Assembly: GCA_007376295.1 (NCBI GenBank) | Contig: VMGB01000002.1 | Span: 1 to 64,000 of the forward strand | Direction of reading: 5' to 3' | From: Parcubacteria group bacterium Gr01-1014_13 | GTDB lineage: Bacteria > Patescibacteria > ABY1 > Magasanikbacterales > GWA2-37-8 | Length of the DNA: 64,000 nt | In this document: positions 21,227 through 28,830 of the stretch, one piece after another | Layout: each line of letters begins with the position of its first letter | Numbering within the stretch: the stretch's first letter is position 1 | Translations under genes and position numbers: made by a program | Notes under the pieces: model-generated | The model's input: only the letters and a program-made list of their open reading frames with translations | The model's database searches: none | What the model was told of the DNA's origin: nothing

Positions 21227-22534
21227 CTACTTCACAAATCTAAACGGATTGGTACGAATATTGTTTACCCAAACCTCAAAGTGCAGGTGGATACCTGTAG
21301 GACCGCGTACATTACCAGTGTTACCCATCAAACCGACAGTTTGTCCGGCGTCAACAAGCTGACCGACATTCACCAACAGTCGGGAATTGTGTCCGTACAA
21401 AGTTTTTATTCCACCACCGTGATCTATCACAACTACACAGCCATAACCAGAGTTCCAGCCACATTGAGATTTAATGACCACACCCGATTTAACCGCATAG
21501 TTCGGAGTAGAAAAGCCCCCGCCAGCAATATCAATACCGCTATGCTTCCAAGTAAAGTACTGGGTAACCAAACGAGTCGCAGTCGGCCAAATAAATCCAG
21601 AAACAGAAGGTACCTGCCGTGATGATGGCGGTGTGGCAATCCGGCTAATATTACGCAATGGGACTACATTTAATTTTGTAGGTTGCTTTACTCCATTTGG
21701 AACTATGATTTTTTCTCCGATTACCAAATCAGAGCCATCAGCTTTTAATTTATTGAACTTGATTATGGCTTCTGCAGTAGCGCCATACAGAGTGGCGATT
21801 TTTTTGATTGTATCACCTTTCTTTATGACATGAGTCAAACCACTAACTGGAAGGATTTTTAATTTATCACCGGGGTGCAAAAAGGAATTCAAACCTAAAT
21901 TATTTTCCCAAAGAATTGTAGCAATAGTAATCTGGAATTTCTGCGCGATACTGCCCAAAGAGTCACCGGGCTGTACTTCGTGGGTAATAATTTTATCACG
22001 AGTACCACCCGGAGCTTGGCCAGGAAAAATTATTGGTTTTGATAAAGCCGACCCACCGGCCACCACGCTACCTAACTCGATATCTTGAATTGAGGTGTAA
22101 GAAAATTGATCTGAACTGACTGCGCCCGCTGTCCAAAATGGAGATGGGGAAGTAAACTGCGTTTCGTCAGCAAAAACTTCCTCTATGGAATAATCTGTAT
22201 CAGAAGGGGTTAAGCGGTAAGCCAAGGTTTGTTGGCCCGGCAAACTGACCTCTTTTTTAGCATAAAGCTTGGTTTGGGGCAGGGCTACTATAAATAGAAT
22301 AAGAAAAACAGCCACTTGCAAATTGTCGCGTTTTACCAGCTGTCGGTCTAGCCCGGCGGCACTGATTATTTTTTTGAAAAAATACTCAGTCTTGTAATGA
22401 ATAAAGCCGATTAAACGCCAGCCAGGAGCGAATATTTTGGCTAAAACAAAAAGACTTTTGGCGCCTAACCACCAAAAAAATCTTTTTACGTATATCAGGA
22501 CTCGCAGCGTTTTAAGCAGTATTTTATAACGCAT
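21227..22534 (-). CDS. Membrane-anchored murein peptidase, two LysM and M23 domain
   Basis: 435 residues. A hydrophobic anchor at about 76-92; LysM 1 at about 181-225 ('HEVQPGDSLGSIAQKFQI') and LysM 2 at about 233-276 ('HVIKKGDTIKKIATLYG'); M23 zinc peptidase at about 325-432 with 'HSGIDIAGG' (His and Asp ligands), 'VVVIDHGGGIKTLYGH' and 'HLHFEVW'. All zinc ligands are present, so it is probably an active D,L-endopeptidase acting on peptidoglycan outside the membrane. An inverted repeat at 22534-22556 overlaps the start codon region. No Shine-Dalgarno. Confidence 0.92.
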   Translation of the reverse strand: MRYKILLKTLRVLIYVKRFFWWLGAKSLFVLAKIFAPGWRLIGFIHYKTEYFFKKIISAAGLDRQLVKRDNLQVAVFLILFIVALPQTKLYAKKEVSLPGQQTLAYRLTPSDTDYSIEEVFADETQFTSPSPFWTAGAVSSDQFSYTSIQDIELGSVVAGGSALSKPIIFPGQAPGGTRDKIITHEVQPGDSLGSIAQKFQITIATILWENNLGLNSFLHPGDKLKILPVSGLTHVIKKGDTIKKIATLYGATAEAIIKFNKLKADGSDLVIGEKIIVPNGVKQPTKLNVVPLRNISRIATPPSSRQVPSVSGFIWPTATRLVTQYFTWKHSGIDIAGGGFSTPNYAVKSGVVIKSQCGWNSGYGCVVVIDHGGGIKTLYGHNSRLLVNVGQLVDAGQTVGLMGNTGNVRGPTGIHLHFEVWVNNIRTNPFRFVK

Positions 22535-22556
22535 ATAGCTTGACGTAAAAGCTATA
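22534..22556. repeat. 8-bp inverted repeat at the start codon of the M23 gene
   Basis: TATAGCTT-N7-AAGCTATA begins at the last base of the start codon; in RNA it would form a hairpin next to the initiation site. Confidence 0.45.
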
Positions 22557-22649
22557 TTAGCATATCATATTGATTAAAACAACCTGGCTTTTGGGCTTTT
22601 TAAAGACTCAAACCGGGGCAAAATATCTAATTTTTAAATCAAACAACGT

Positions 22650-24635
22650 ATGACCGTTTTTTTATACGCGATATTGCCAGCTCTTTTGGCAATAATTTAT
22701 GGAGTAGTTTTAATTACCTGGATAAACAGACAACCAAATGGCGATGACCGCATGAAGTCTATTGCCAAGGCTATCCAAGAAGGCGCCAAAGCCTATTTGG
22801 GACGACAATACAAAACAATTGCGATCGTAGCTGCAGCCGTCTTTGTAGTGTTATGGTTAACCGTAGGATCGCTCACAGCGCTTGGTTTCTTGACTGGCGC
22901 GTTTTTATCTGGTCTAGCGGGAGTTATTGGCATGAACGTTTCTGTACGCGCTAATATCAAAACTGCTGAAGCTGCCAAAAAAGGATTAAAAGAAGCTTTG
23001 AATGTGGCTGTTCGCGGCGGAGCCACCACTGGTTTATTCGTTGTCGGTTTGGGATTACTCGGTGTAGCTGGTTTTTATTTACTAACAAAAGATTTATCCG
23101 CTCTAATCGGTCTGGCATTTGGCGGCAGTTTGATTTCAATTTTTGCCAGAATCGGCGGCGGTATATTTACTAAAGCGGCTGACGTGGGCGCAGATTTAGT
23201 AGGTAAAGTAGAAAAAGGAATTCCTGAAGATGATCCACGCAACCCAGCTGTGATTGCTGACAATGTCGGAGACAATGTTGGTGACTGTGCTGGCATGGCG
23301 GCAGATTTATTTGAAACATACGCAGTGACTGCTATTGCCACTATGGTACTTGGCGGATTAATTTTTGTGGGCAATGAAAAAGTTGTTATCTATCCTTTAG
23401 TTTTGGGCGGCGTATCAATTATTGCTTCCATCTTGGGAACTTTCTTCATCCGCTTGGGCAAAACTCAACACATCATGAATTCTTTATACAAAGGTTTGGC
23501 TGCTTCCGGAATTCTTGCTCTCATCGCTTTTTATCCAGTGACCAAATGGCTCATGACCGGACTTGATGGATACAGTGTGAACAAAATTTATCTTGCTTCT
23601 GTAATTGGTTTGGTTCTGGCCGCCGTTATGGTTTGGATTACTGAATATTATACTTCTACTGAATACGCTCCGGTAAAACAGATTGCCAAGGCGAGTGAAA
23701 CTGGCCACGGCACTAATGTTATTTCCGGTTTGGCAGTATCAATGAAATCTACCGCTTGGCCGACATTCTTTATAGTTGCCGCAATTTTATCTACTTACTG
23801 GCTAGCTGGATTATACGGCGTAGCTGTCGCAGCTATGAGCATGCTATCTCTGGCTGGAATTATCGTTACTATTGATGCTTACGGACCAATCACTGACAAT
23901 GCTGGCGGTATTGCTGAAATGAGTGAACTACCAGAAAATGTCCGTGAAATTACTGATAAATTAGATGCGGTTGGCAACACTACTAAAGCTGTTACTAAAG
24001 GTTACGCTATTGCCTCTGCCGCTCTTGCCTCCCTCGTTCTCTTTGCCGATTACACTCACAAACTTCCAGATACAGTAAAATTCCTAATTAATGATCCAAA
24101 AGTTTTAGCCGGATTATTTATCGGCGGTTTGCTTCCATATCTATTTGGTTCCATGCTTATGGAATCAGTTGGAAAAGTTGCGGGAAAAGTTGTAGAAGAA
24201 GTACGCCGACAATTTAGAGAAATTCCAGGAATTATGGAAAGAACTGCCAAGCCAGATTACGGCAAGGCGGTAGACATCGTAACCAAAGGCGCGATTGGCC
24301 AAATGATTTTACCAGCCACTATCCCTGTTTTAGCTCCGGTACTAGTTGGTTGGATTTTGGGTGTAGAAGCTTTAGGCGGATTACTTCTTGGAACTATCAT
24401 CACCGGATTATTCGTGGCCATTTCTATGACTACCGGCGGCGGCGCTTGGGATAACGCAAAGAAATATATTGAAAAAGGAAATTACGGCGGCAAGGGATCT
24501 TTTGCTCACCAAGCTGCAGTTACTGGAGATACCGTTGGTGACCCATACAAAGATACTGCTGGTCCGGCTATTAACCCAATGATTAAAGTTGCCAACATTG
24601 TCGCTTTATTGATTGTAGGGTTGTTGATTAGATAA
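22650..24635 (+). CDS. hppA: Membrane-bound proton-translocating pyrophosphatase, K+-independent type
   Basis: 661 residues with about 15-16 membrane helices. Pyrophosphate-site motifs: 'GGGIFTKAADVGADLVGK', 'DNVGDNVGDCAGMAADLFE', 'YYTSTEYAPVKQIA' and the late 'GDTVGDPYKDTAGPAINP'. The potassium-dependence site reads 'VGNTTKAVTKG', with Lys rather than Ala, the K+-independent H+-pump signature. It couples PPi hydrolysis to a proton gradient, which fits a fermentative cell with limited respiration. Divergent from the M23 gene; no Shine-Dalgarno; ends at an intrinsic terminator. Confidence 0.96.
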   Translation: MTVFLYAILPALLAIIYGVVLITWINRQPNGDDRMKSIAKAIQEGAKAYLGRQYKTIAIVAAAVFVVLWLTVGSLTALGFLTGAFLSGLAGVIGMNVSVRANIKTAEAAKKGLKEALNVAVRGGATTGLFVVGLGLLGVAGFYLLTKDLSALIGLAFGGSLISIFARIGGGIFTKAADVGADLVGKVEKGIPEDDPRNPAVIADNVGDNVGDCAGMAADLFETYAVTAIATMVLGGLIFVGNEKVVIYPLVLGGVSIIASILGTFFIRLGKTQHIMNSLYKGLAASGILALIAFYPVTKWLMTGLDGYSVNKIYLASVIGLVLAAVMVWITEYYTSTEYAPVKQIAKASETGHGTNVISGLAVSMKSTAWPTFFIVAAILSTYWLAGLYGVAVAAMSMLSLAGIIVTIDAYGPITDNAGGIAEMSELPENVREITDKLDAVGNTTKAVTKGYAIASAALASLVLFADYTHKLPDTVKFLINDPKVLAGLFIGGLLPYLFGSMLMESVGKVAGKVVEEVRRQFREIPGIMERTAKPDYGKAVDIVTKGAIGQMILPATIPVLAPVLVGWILGVEALGGLLLGTIITGLFVAISMTTGGGAWDNAKKYIEKGNYGGKGSFAHQAAVTGDTVGDPYKDTAGPAINPMIKVANIVALLIVGLLIR

Positions 24636-24655
24636 AATATTATATTAAAAACAAA

Positions 24656-24687
24656 AGAAGGTCGTTAACAGCGATCTTCTTTTTAAT
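24656..24687 (+). terminator. Terminator of hppA
   Basis: AGAAGGTCG / CGATCTTCT stem followed by TTTTAATTT. Confidence 0.8.
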
Positions 24688-24706
24688 TTGCCAACAATAC
24701 AAGCCA

Positions 24707-24735
24707 TTGACTTTGTCTAATAAAAATGATAGTGT
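24707..24735 (+). promoter_or_regulatory. Promoter of the orphan gene at 24757
   Basis: TTGACT (24707-24712), 17 bp, TAGTGT (24730-24735). Confidence 0.65.
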
Positions 24736-24756
24736 CCTCCTCATAGGAGGTTTCAA

Positions 24757-25194
24757 ATGCAAATCGACGTGGAAGTGGAAATAGAACAAACTCCACCAAG
24801 TAAACTGTACTTTGGCAAAATCCTCATCAAAATTGAGGAATGTCGATTTTCCAAAAATTTTACATTCACAATTGACGGTAATAAAGAAGATGGCACTAGG
24901 CATCTAACTATCCGAAAAGGGTTAGAAAAAGATAGTGAGACTGTGTTGAATATTACTACGGCCGCAATCAAAACCGGAGTTCTTTCAACTTTATCAGAGA
25001 AGCAACTCACGATGTACGAAATAACTTTTCCAGTAATACAGCGAGCACTTTTGAACCTAGCTGAGGAGCACTACAAACCTCCTCGCTATATATTGTTGGG
25101 TAAAAAATACGAAGCAACGGCAGAATGCAAAGTCACTGCAAACAACAAAAGTGACATCAAGCGTATCTTGCATGATCTAGAAATATCAGCCTAA
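24757..25194 (+). CDS. Hypothetical 145-residue protein
   Basis: A soluble alpha/beta protein: N-terminal strands ('MQIDVEVEIEQTPPSKLYFGKILIKIEE') and a helical C-terminal half ('TFPVIQRALLNLAEEHYKP', 'NKSDIKRILHDLEIS'). No Cys cluster except one late Cys, no signal peptide. A perfect AGGAGG Shine-Dalgarno lies 6 bp before ATG. Own promoter and terminator. Not recognised. Confidence 0.65.
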   Translation: MQIDVEVEIEQTPPSKLYFGKILIKIEECRFSKNFTFTIDGNKEDGTRHLTIRKGLEKDSETVLNITTAAIKTGVLSTLSEKQLTMYEITFPVIQRALLNLAEEHYKPPRYILLGKKYEATAECKVTANNKSDIKRILHDLEISA

Positions 25195-25204
25195 ACTTTG
25201 GCCA

Positions 25205-25238
25205 GGCCGTCACGATCAAATCGAGACGGTTTTTATTT
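25205..25238 (+). terminator. Terminator, copy 1 of a repeated pair
   Basis: CCGTC/GACGG stem with an 'ATCAAATCGA' loop and T-run. Nearly identical to the terminator at 25823-25857. Confidence 0.75.
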
Positions 25239-25332
25239 TACAACTTAATATTTTTAATATCAACGCTGCGGACTTATTGATTATCTCTCCGTTATATGCT
25301 AGGGTAAATCCACACACAAAGGAGTGTGGCTC

Positions 25333-25572
25333 ATGCCAACAATCAAAGTCAAAATGAATGACACGCAATTTAAAAACGCGATGGCTATAATTGAGGCTTG
25401 GGAAAAAGATCCAAAATATTCCGGTCTAATAGAGGTTCTGGACACTCCCGATGAGGAGAGACACAAGGATATCGAAACGACTTTGCTAAAGGTAAGCGGC
25501 GGAATTACCTACGATATCTGGAATGAGTTTTGCCGCCACCTAAGAATGAAGATTCCGTTCCCCATTAATTAG
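25333..25572 (+). CDS. Small orphan protein, tandem paralog A
   Basis: 79 residues from the ATG that follows the AAAGGAG Shine-Dalgarno; an in-frame GTG 9 bp upstream lies too close to that site. Pattern 'IKVKMNDTQFKNAMAIIEAWEKDPKYSGLIEVL ... GGITYDIWNEFCRHL' is repeated in the next gene, so the two arose by tandem duplication. Predicted helix-rich and soluble. Function unknown. Confidence 0.65.
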   Translation: MPTIKVKMNDTQFKNAMAIIEAWEKDPKYSGLIEVLDTPDEERHKDIETTLLKVSGGITYDIWNEFCRHLRMKIPFPIN

Positions 25573-25589
25573 GAATAAGGAGCAATGTC

Positions 25590-25814
25590 ATGCCAAAAAT
25601 TGCAAAAGTCAAAATGACCGCAAATCAGGTGGGTGTAGCTCTAGACATACTTCGCGATTGGAACCAAGACCCAAAACGTAAAGGTCTAATAAAGATTATA
25701 GCGGAAACCTTGGATAAATTTGTCTGGATTCAAGCAAGCAGCGATATTACCGAGGAACTGTGGAATGAATTCTGCGCGCAAGTGGAAATTCAAGGCCCCG
25801 TCACATGGCATTAG
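25590..25814 (+). CDS. Small orphan protein, tandem paralog B
   Basis: 74 residues: 'AKVKMTANQVGVALDILRDWNQDPKRKGLIKII ... SDITEELWNEFCAQV', aligning with the preceding gene in 'VKM..Q...A..I...W..DPK..GLI' and 'IT...WNEFC'. AAGGAGC Shine-Dalgarno. Same operon, 17 bp downstream. The copies have diverged to roughly one third identity by eye, so the duplication is not recent. Confidence 0.65.
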   Translation: MPKIAKVKMTANQVGVALDILRDWNQDPKRKGLIKIIAETLDKFVWIQASSDITEELWNEFCAQVEIQGPVTWH

Positions 25815-25822
25815 GAGGCAGC

Positions 25823-25857
25823 GGCCGTCATGATAAAATCGAGACGGCTTTTTTATT
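25823..25857 (+). terminator. Terminator, copy 2 of a repeated pair
   Basis: GGCCGTC...GACGGC stem followed by TTTTTT, with the loop differing from copy 1 at only two or three bases. Confidence 0.8.
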
Positions 25858-25869
25858 TCTCATCCACCA

Positions 25870-25898
25870 TTGACAATTGCCTAGTTTTATACTATACT
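25870..25898 (+). promoter_or_regulatory. Promoter of the zinc-ribbon-like gene at 25932
   Basis: TTGACA (25870-25875), 17 bp, TATACT (25893-25898). Confidence 0.88.
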
Positions 25899-25931
25899 CC
25901 GACCGAACAACCGAAACAAAACAGGAGAACC

Positions 25932-26366
25932 ATGTCTCTACTATGTGGCGTCTGCAAGTATGATATTCGTGAAGGCTATGGACTTATCTATGGCCTACAG
26001 CGTAGTAAAGATGGCGATATCATCCTTCCCGACATGAAAAATGATATCGTGCCGCCAAATTGTGCGGTGTGCGACGGGTGTTTTGGGAGGGTACCGGAGG
26101 GTATCGTTGGGCCAGTAACTTCTGCCCAAGATCTGACAAAGATGGATGACCCCATCTATGTCTATGCAAAAGCAAGTAGTGGCACTGGCATGTTTGGTGC
26201 CAGGGAATGGAGTAGTATCCAGGCCGACGACAACAATCTTCGTCCTGTACAGGCGGCGTGGCTCAAACAAAATTTTGCTTTCCTTGCTAAAATTATTGCC
26301 AACATGGCAAAGAACAAGGAAGAACCGATGGAAATTCGGGTTGGAGTTGTTACCACAAAAGCCTAA
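25932..26366 (+). CDS. Hypothetical protein with N-terminal Cys pairs
   Basis: 144 residues. The start is set at 25932 because of the CAGGAGA Shine-Dalgarno and the upstream promoter; a longer frame would run back through the promoter. 'CGVC' at residues 5-8 and 'CAVCDGC' at about 42-48 form a likely four-Cys zinc site with a loop between. The rest is soluble and helical ('VQAAWLKQNFAFLAKIIANMAKN'). Own promoter and terminator. Not recognised. Confidence 0.68.
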   Translation: MSLLCGVCKYDIREGYGLIYGLQRSKDGDIILPDMKNDIVPPNCAVCDGCFGRVPEGIVGPVTSAQDLTKMDDPIYVYAKASSGTGMFGAREWSSIQADDNNLRPVQAAWLKQNFAFLAKIIANMAKNKEEPMEIRVGVVTTKA

Positions 26367-26388
26367 GTATAGAAATATGCTCATGGCA

Positions 26389-26425
26389 GGCTACTAGCGA
26401 CAATGTCGTAAGTAGCCTTTTTTAT
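26389..26425 (+). terminator. Terminator of the gene at 25932
   Basis: GGCTACT/AGTAGCC outer stem and GCGACA/TGTCGT inner stem followed by TTTTTTA. Confidence 0.85.
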
Positions 26426-26431
26426 TTTAAT

Positions 26432-26468
26432 TAAAAAACCCCAAGTAGAAAATTATTCTACTTGGGGC
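26432..26468 (-). terminator. Terminator of the small membrane protein gene
   Basis: A perfect 12-bp stem CCCCAAGTAGAA/TTCTACTTGGGG (26439-26467), with a T-run on the minus strand. Confidence 0.88.
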
Positions 26469-26488
26469 CAGATACAAGACAAAAATTT

Positions 26489-26701
26489 TTAGTCCCCCCA
26501 ATACATTTGACGATCCCGAAGATACTTCAAATTCTTATAGTTCTTAACTGTAAAAAATACAGATATGATTACCATCAATGAAAGCACAAAGACTTTCATC
26601 CACTCTTCCTGAAACGCATTTAATACAACGAAACTGCTAAGAAGAATGATGCCAAAAATACTGAACATAATAACCAGACTAACTGAGGTGGTGGGCTTCA
26701 T
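26489..26701 (-). CDS. Small two-helix membrane protein
   Basis: 70 residues from the ATG preceded by AAAGGAGA. Helices at about 8-27 and 34-52, then a basic tail ('VKNYKNLKYLRDRQMYWGD'). Own promoter and perfect terminator. Not recognised. Confidence 0.65.
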   Translation of the reverse strand: MKPTTSVSLVIMFSIFGIILLSSFVVLNAFQEEWMKVFVLSLMVIISVFFTVKNYKNLKYLRDRQMYWGD

Positions 26702-26720
26702 TTTCTTTCTCCTTTGAACC

Positions 26721-26749
26721 ACACTATCACATATAAACCCCAAAGTCAA
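26721..26749 (-). promoter_or_regulatory. Promoter of the small membrane protein gene
   Basis: Minus-strand TTGACT (26744-26749), 17 bp, TAGTGT (26721-26726). Back to back with the tig promoter. Confidence 0.65.
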
Positions 26750-26752
26750 TGC

Positions 26753-26781
26753 TTGACATTTCGCTATTTTTCAATTAAAAT
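26753..26781 (+). promoter_or_regulatory. Promoter of tig
   Basis: TTGACA (26753-26758), 17 bp, TAAAAT (26776-26781), giving a leader of about 22 nt without a Shine-Dalgarno. Confidence 0.75.
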
Positions 26782-26809
26782 TAGCGGGTATTAAATACTA
26801 TATAACTAT

Positions 26810-28096
26810 ATGAAATACGAAGTAAAACCAATGGAAAAATCACAAGTAGAACTGACTATTACTGTCGAGCCTGATGACTACAAAAAAGAAATGGATGCTG
26901 CCGCTGTCCGCATCTCCGAACGAGCCGCTATCAAAGGCTTCCGCCCAGGTAAAGCCACCTATGACACCGTCAAACAACAGGTTGGCGAAATCCGCATCAT
27001 TGAAGAAGCTATGCAAAGCATTGTGGAAAAGAACTTTTTTGATGCTGTTAAAAAAGAAGGGCTAGACACCGTAGGCATGCCGCAAATTACCATTACTAAA
27101 GTAGCTCCGGGCAATGCATTAGAATTTAAAGCGGTTGTTGGCTTGTTGCCAAAAATTAAACTGGGTGATTTTAGTTCAGTAAAAGTAAAACACCAAGCCA
27201 AAGAAATTTCCGACAAAGACGTGGATGCTGTTTTGAATGATTTGAAAAAAATGCAGACCAAAGAAATTTTAAAAAATGGCGCTGCTACCAAAGAAGATAA
27301 GCTGGTGGTAAATTTAGAAATGTTTTTGGATAAAGTACCAGTCGATGGCGGCCAAGCTCCGAACCACCAAGTATATCTAAACGAACCTCACTATATCCCC
27401 GGCCTCGCCGAACAATTAATCGGTGTAAAAAAAGACGACATCCGTGAATTTAACTTAAAATTCCCTAAAGATCATTACCAAAAAAATTTAGCTGGTAAAG
27501 ACATTGATTTTAAAGTAAAAATCAATGATGTTTTTGAGTTACAACATCCCGCCTTGGACGACGAATTTGCCAAATCTCTGGGACAGGAAAGTATGGAAAA
27601 ATTAAAAAATGTTTTGCGAGAAAATTTAATTGCTGATGCTAAACACAAGGATGATCAGAAGATAGAGATAGAAATTTTGGACAATCTGATTGAATCCAGC
27701 GAGATCAGCGAAGTGCCAGACGTTCTTATCAATGCCGAAAAAAATAAAATCTTCCATGAGTTGAAAAATAGTCTTGGCTCCCAAGGTATAGAAATGGAAC
27801 AATACCTAAAAGATCTAAAAAAATCCGAAGAAGATATCTACAAAGACTTTACCGAACAGGCTTTGCGCCGGGTAAAGGCTGCCTTAGTGTCCCGCCAAGT
27901 GGCTTTGGAAAACAAAATTGAAGCAGACAAAAAAGATATTGAGGAAGAAGTAAAAATGATTAAAGCCGCTTATCCAGACAACAAAAATGTAGAAGAAAAT
28001 CTCAAGAAACCGGAGGTTATGGAAACTCTGGCTCTTACCATTCAAAACCGCAAAGTTCTTAGCTTCTTAAAAGAAAAAATCTTAGATAAAAAGTAA
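26810..28096 (+). CDS. tig: Trigger factor, ribosome-associated chaperone and prolyl isomerase
   Basis: 428 residues with the three-domain order. Ribosome-binding N-domain (1-115, signature 'GFRPGKATYDTVKQQVG'); FKBP-type prolyl isomerase domain (about 150-240: 'KEDKLVVNLEMFLDKVPV', 'FPKDHYQKNLAGKDIDFKVKINDVFE'); helical C-domain (245-428). Length is normal. The PPIase part is somewhat degenerate, which is common. Assists folding of nascent chains at the exit tunnel. Confidence 0.94.
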   Translation: MKYEVKPMEKSQVELTITVEPDDYKKEMDAAAVRISERAAIKGFRPGKATYDTVKQQVGEIRIIEEAMQSIVEKNFFDAVKKEGLDTVGMPQITITKVAPGNALEFKAVVGLLPKIKLGDFSSVKVKHQAKEISDKDVDAVLNDLKKMQTKEILKNGAATKEDKLVVNLEMFLDKVPVDGGQAPNHQVYLNEPHYIPGLAEQLIGVKKDDIREFNLKFPKDHYQKNLAGKDIDFKVKINDVFELQHPALDDEFAKSLGQESMEKLKNVLRENLIADAKHKDDQKIEIEILDNLIESSEISEVPDVLINAEKNKIFHELKNSLGSQGIEMEQYLKDLKKSEEDIYKDFTEQALRRVKAALVSRQVALENKIEADKKDIEEEVKMIKAAYPDNKNVEENLKKPEVMETLALTIQNRKVLSFLKEKILDKK

Positions 28097-28106
28097 TACT
28101 GATTGG

Positions 28107-28145
28107 AAATAAAAATGTCCTGCCCGATAAATATCGAACAGGACG
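28107..28145 (-). terminator. Terminator of the zinc-ribbon gene pair
   Basis: GTCCTG/CAGGAC stem with internal CGATA/TATCG pairing (28117-28144), then a T-rich run on the minus strand. Confidence 0.75.
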
Positions 28146-28167
28146 CCTACGCCCTCCCCTCAACCAA

Positions 28168-28383
28168 CTAACTGCTGCTGAAATCCTTGTTATCGTCCCG
28201 TTTCTGTTCTCGCTCTTCCAGAATCATTTCGAGCGTCTCCTCTTCTTCTCGAGGAGAGCCCTCCTTTGCGTATAGTTTTGCCAGATTGGCAAAAAAATTA
28301 TCCTCATGACAGTCATTACAGATGTCTGGATTGTCACTGTCGCTGGGCCTGAAGCGCACCTGACAACACTTGCATATTTGCAT
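28168..28383 (-). CDS. Small zinc-ribbon protein B
   Basis: 71 residues from the ATG behind a TAGGAGG Shine-Dalgarno. 'CKCCQVRF' and 'DICNDCHEDNF' give a CxxC...CxxC zinc ribbon in the first 30 residues, followed by an acidic helix ('REEEETLEMILEEREQKRDD'). Partner of the preceding ribbon gene; both have the same architecture. Could bind protein or nucleic acid; not assigned. Confidence 0.65.
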   Translation of the reverse strand: MQICKCCQVRFRPSDSDNPDICNDCHEDNFFANLAKLYAKEGSPREEEETLEMILEEREQKRDDNKDFSSS

Positions 28384-28400
28384 TCTTTTTCCTCCTATCC

Positions 28401-28691
28401 TTACTCTTCTACGGGGCTTTGTTTGAACCACGCCGCTTCTTCAGGAGACAACGACCCCCAGCCAACGTCGAAGCCTTCATTAGGAGATCGTGGAAGAGAA
28501 ATCACGACTTCTTTTTTGGGCCTTTCGGGCAACACGACCTTGCTTGGCTTGTAATCTTTGTGCACTTCCGCCAATAAGCGGCTCAAGCCTGGTCTCTCCT
28601 TAAGACAGCTGTTGCAGACGACCTGGCTAATATTGCTAGGTTCGAAACAAAGGCTGCAACGCTTGCACTGGATCATGCAGATAGTAATCAA
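28401..28691 (-). CDS. Small zinc-ribbon protein A
   Basis: 96 residues if the TTG at 28689-28691 is used, 91 from the ATG at 28676. The TTG is favoured because AGGGAG lies 7 bp before it, while it is 22 bp from the ATG. 'CKRCSLCFEP' and 'VVCNSCLKE' form the ribbon; the rest is Pro-rich with 'WGSLSPEEAAWFK' at the end. First gene of a two-gene operon. Confidence 0.65.
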   Translation of the reverse strand: MITICMIQCKRCSLCFEPSNISQVVCNSCLKERPGLSRLLAEVHKDYKPSKVVLPERPKKEVVISLPRSPNEGFDVGWGSLSPEEAAWFKQSPVEE

Positions 28692-28736
28692 AACAACGCT
28701 CCCTGGTTATGGTCTGCAAAATTACAGACGGGAACA

Positions 28737-28765
28737 TTTATACCACAGGTACTCCAGGTTGTCAA
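28737..28765 (-). promoter_or_regulatory. Promoter of the zinc-ribbon pair
   Basis: Minus-strand TTGACA (28760-28765), 17 bp, TATAAA (28737-28742). A GTCTG/CAGAC hairpin lies in the leader. Confidence 0.82.
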
Positions 28766-28772
28766 GATAACT

Positions 28773-28801
28773 TTGACGATAAAATTTTTAAATACTATAA
28801 T
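28773..28801 (+). promoter_or_regulatory. Promoter of nfo
   Basis: TTGACG (28773-28778), 17 bp, TATAAT (28796-28801). Back to back with the zinc-ribbon promoter. Confidence 0.8.
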
Positions 28802-28830
28802 CTATATATCGTAATATTTTAAATATTTTT

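Noticed and set aside
24736..24750. CCTCCT-CAT-AGGAGG hairpin that would hide the Shine-Dalgarno of the gene at 24757
   Set aside because: The promoter at 24707-24735 places the start of transcription inside the loop, so the upstream arm would not be in the mRNA.
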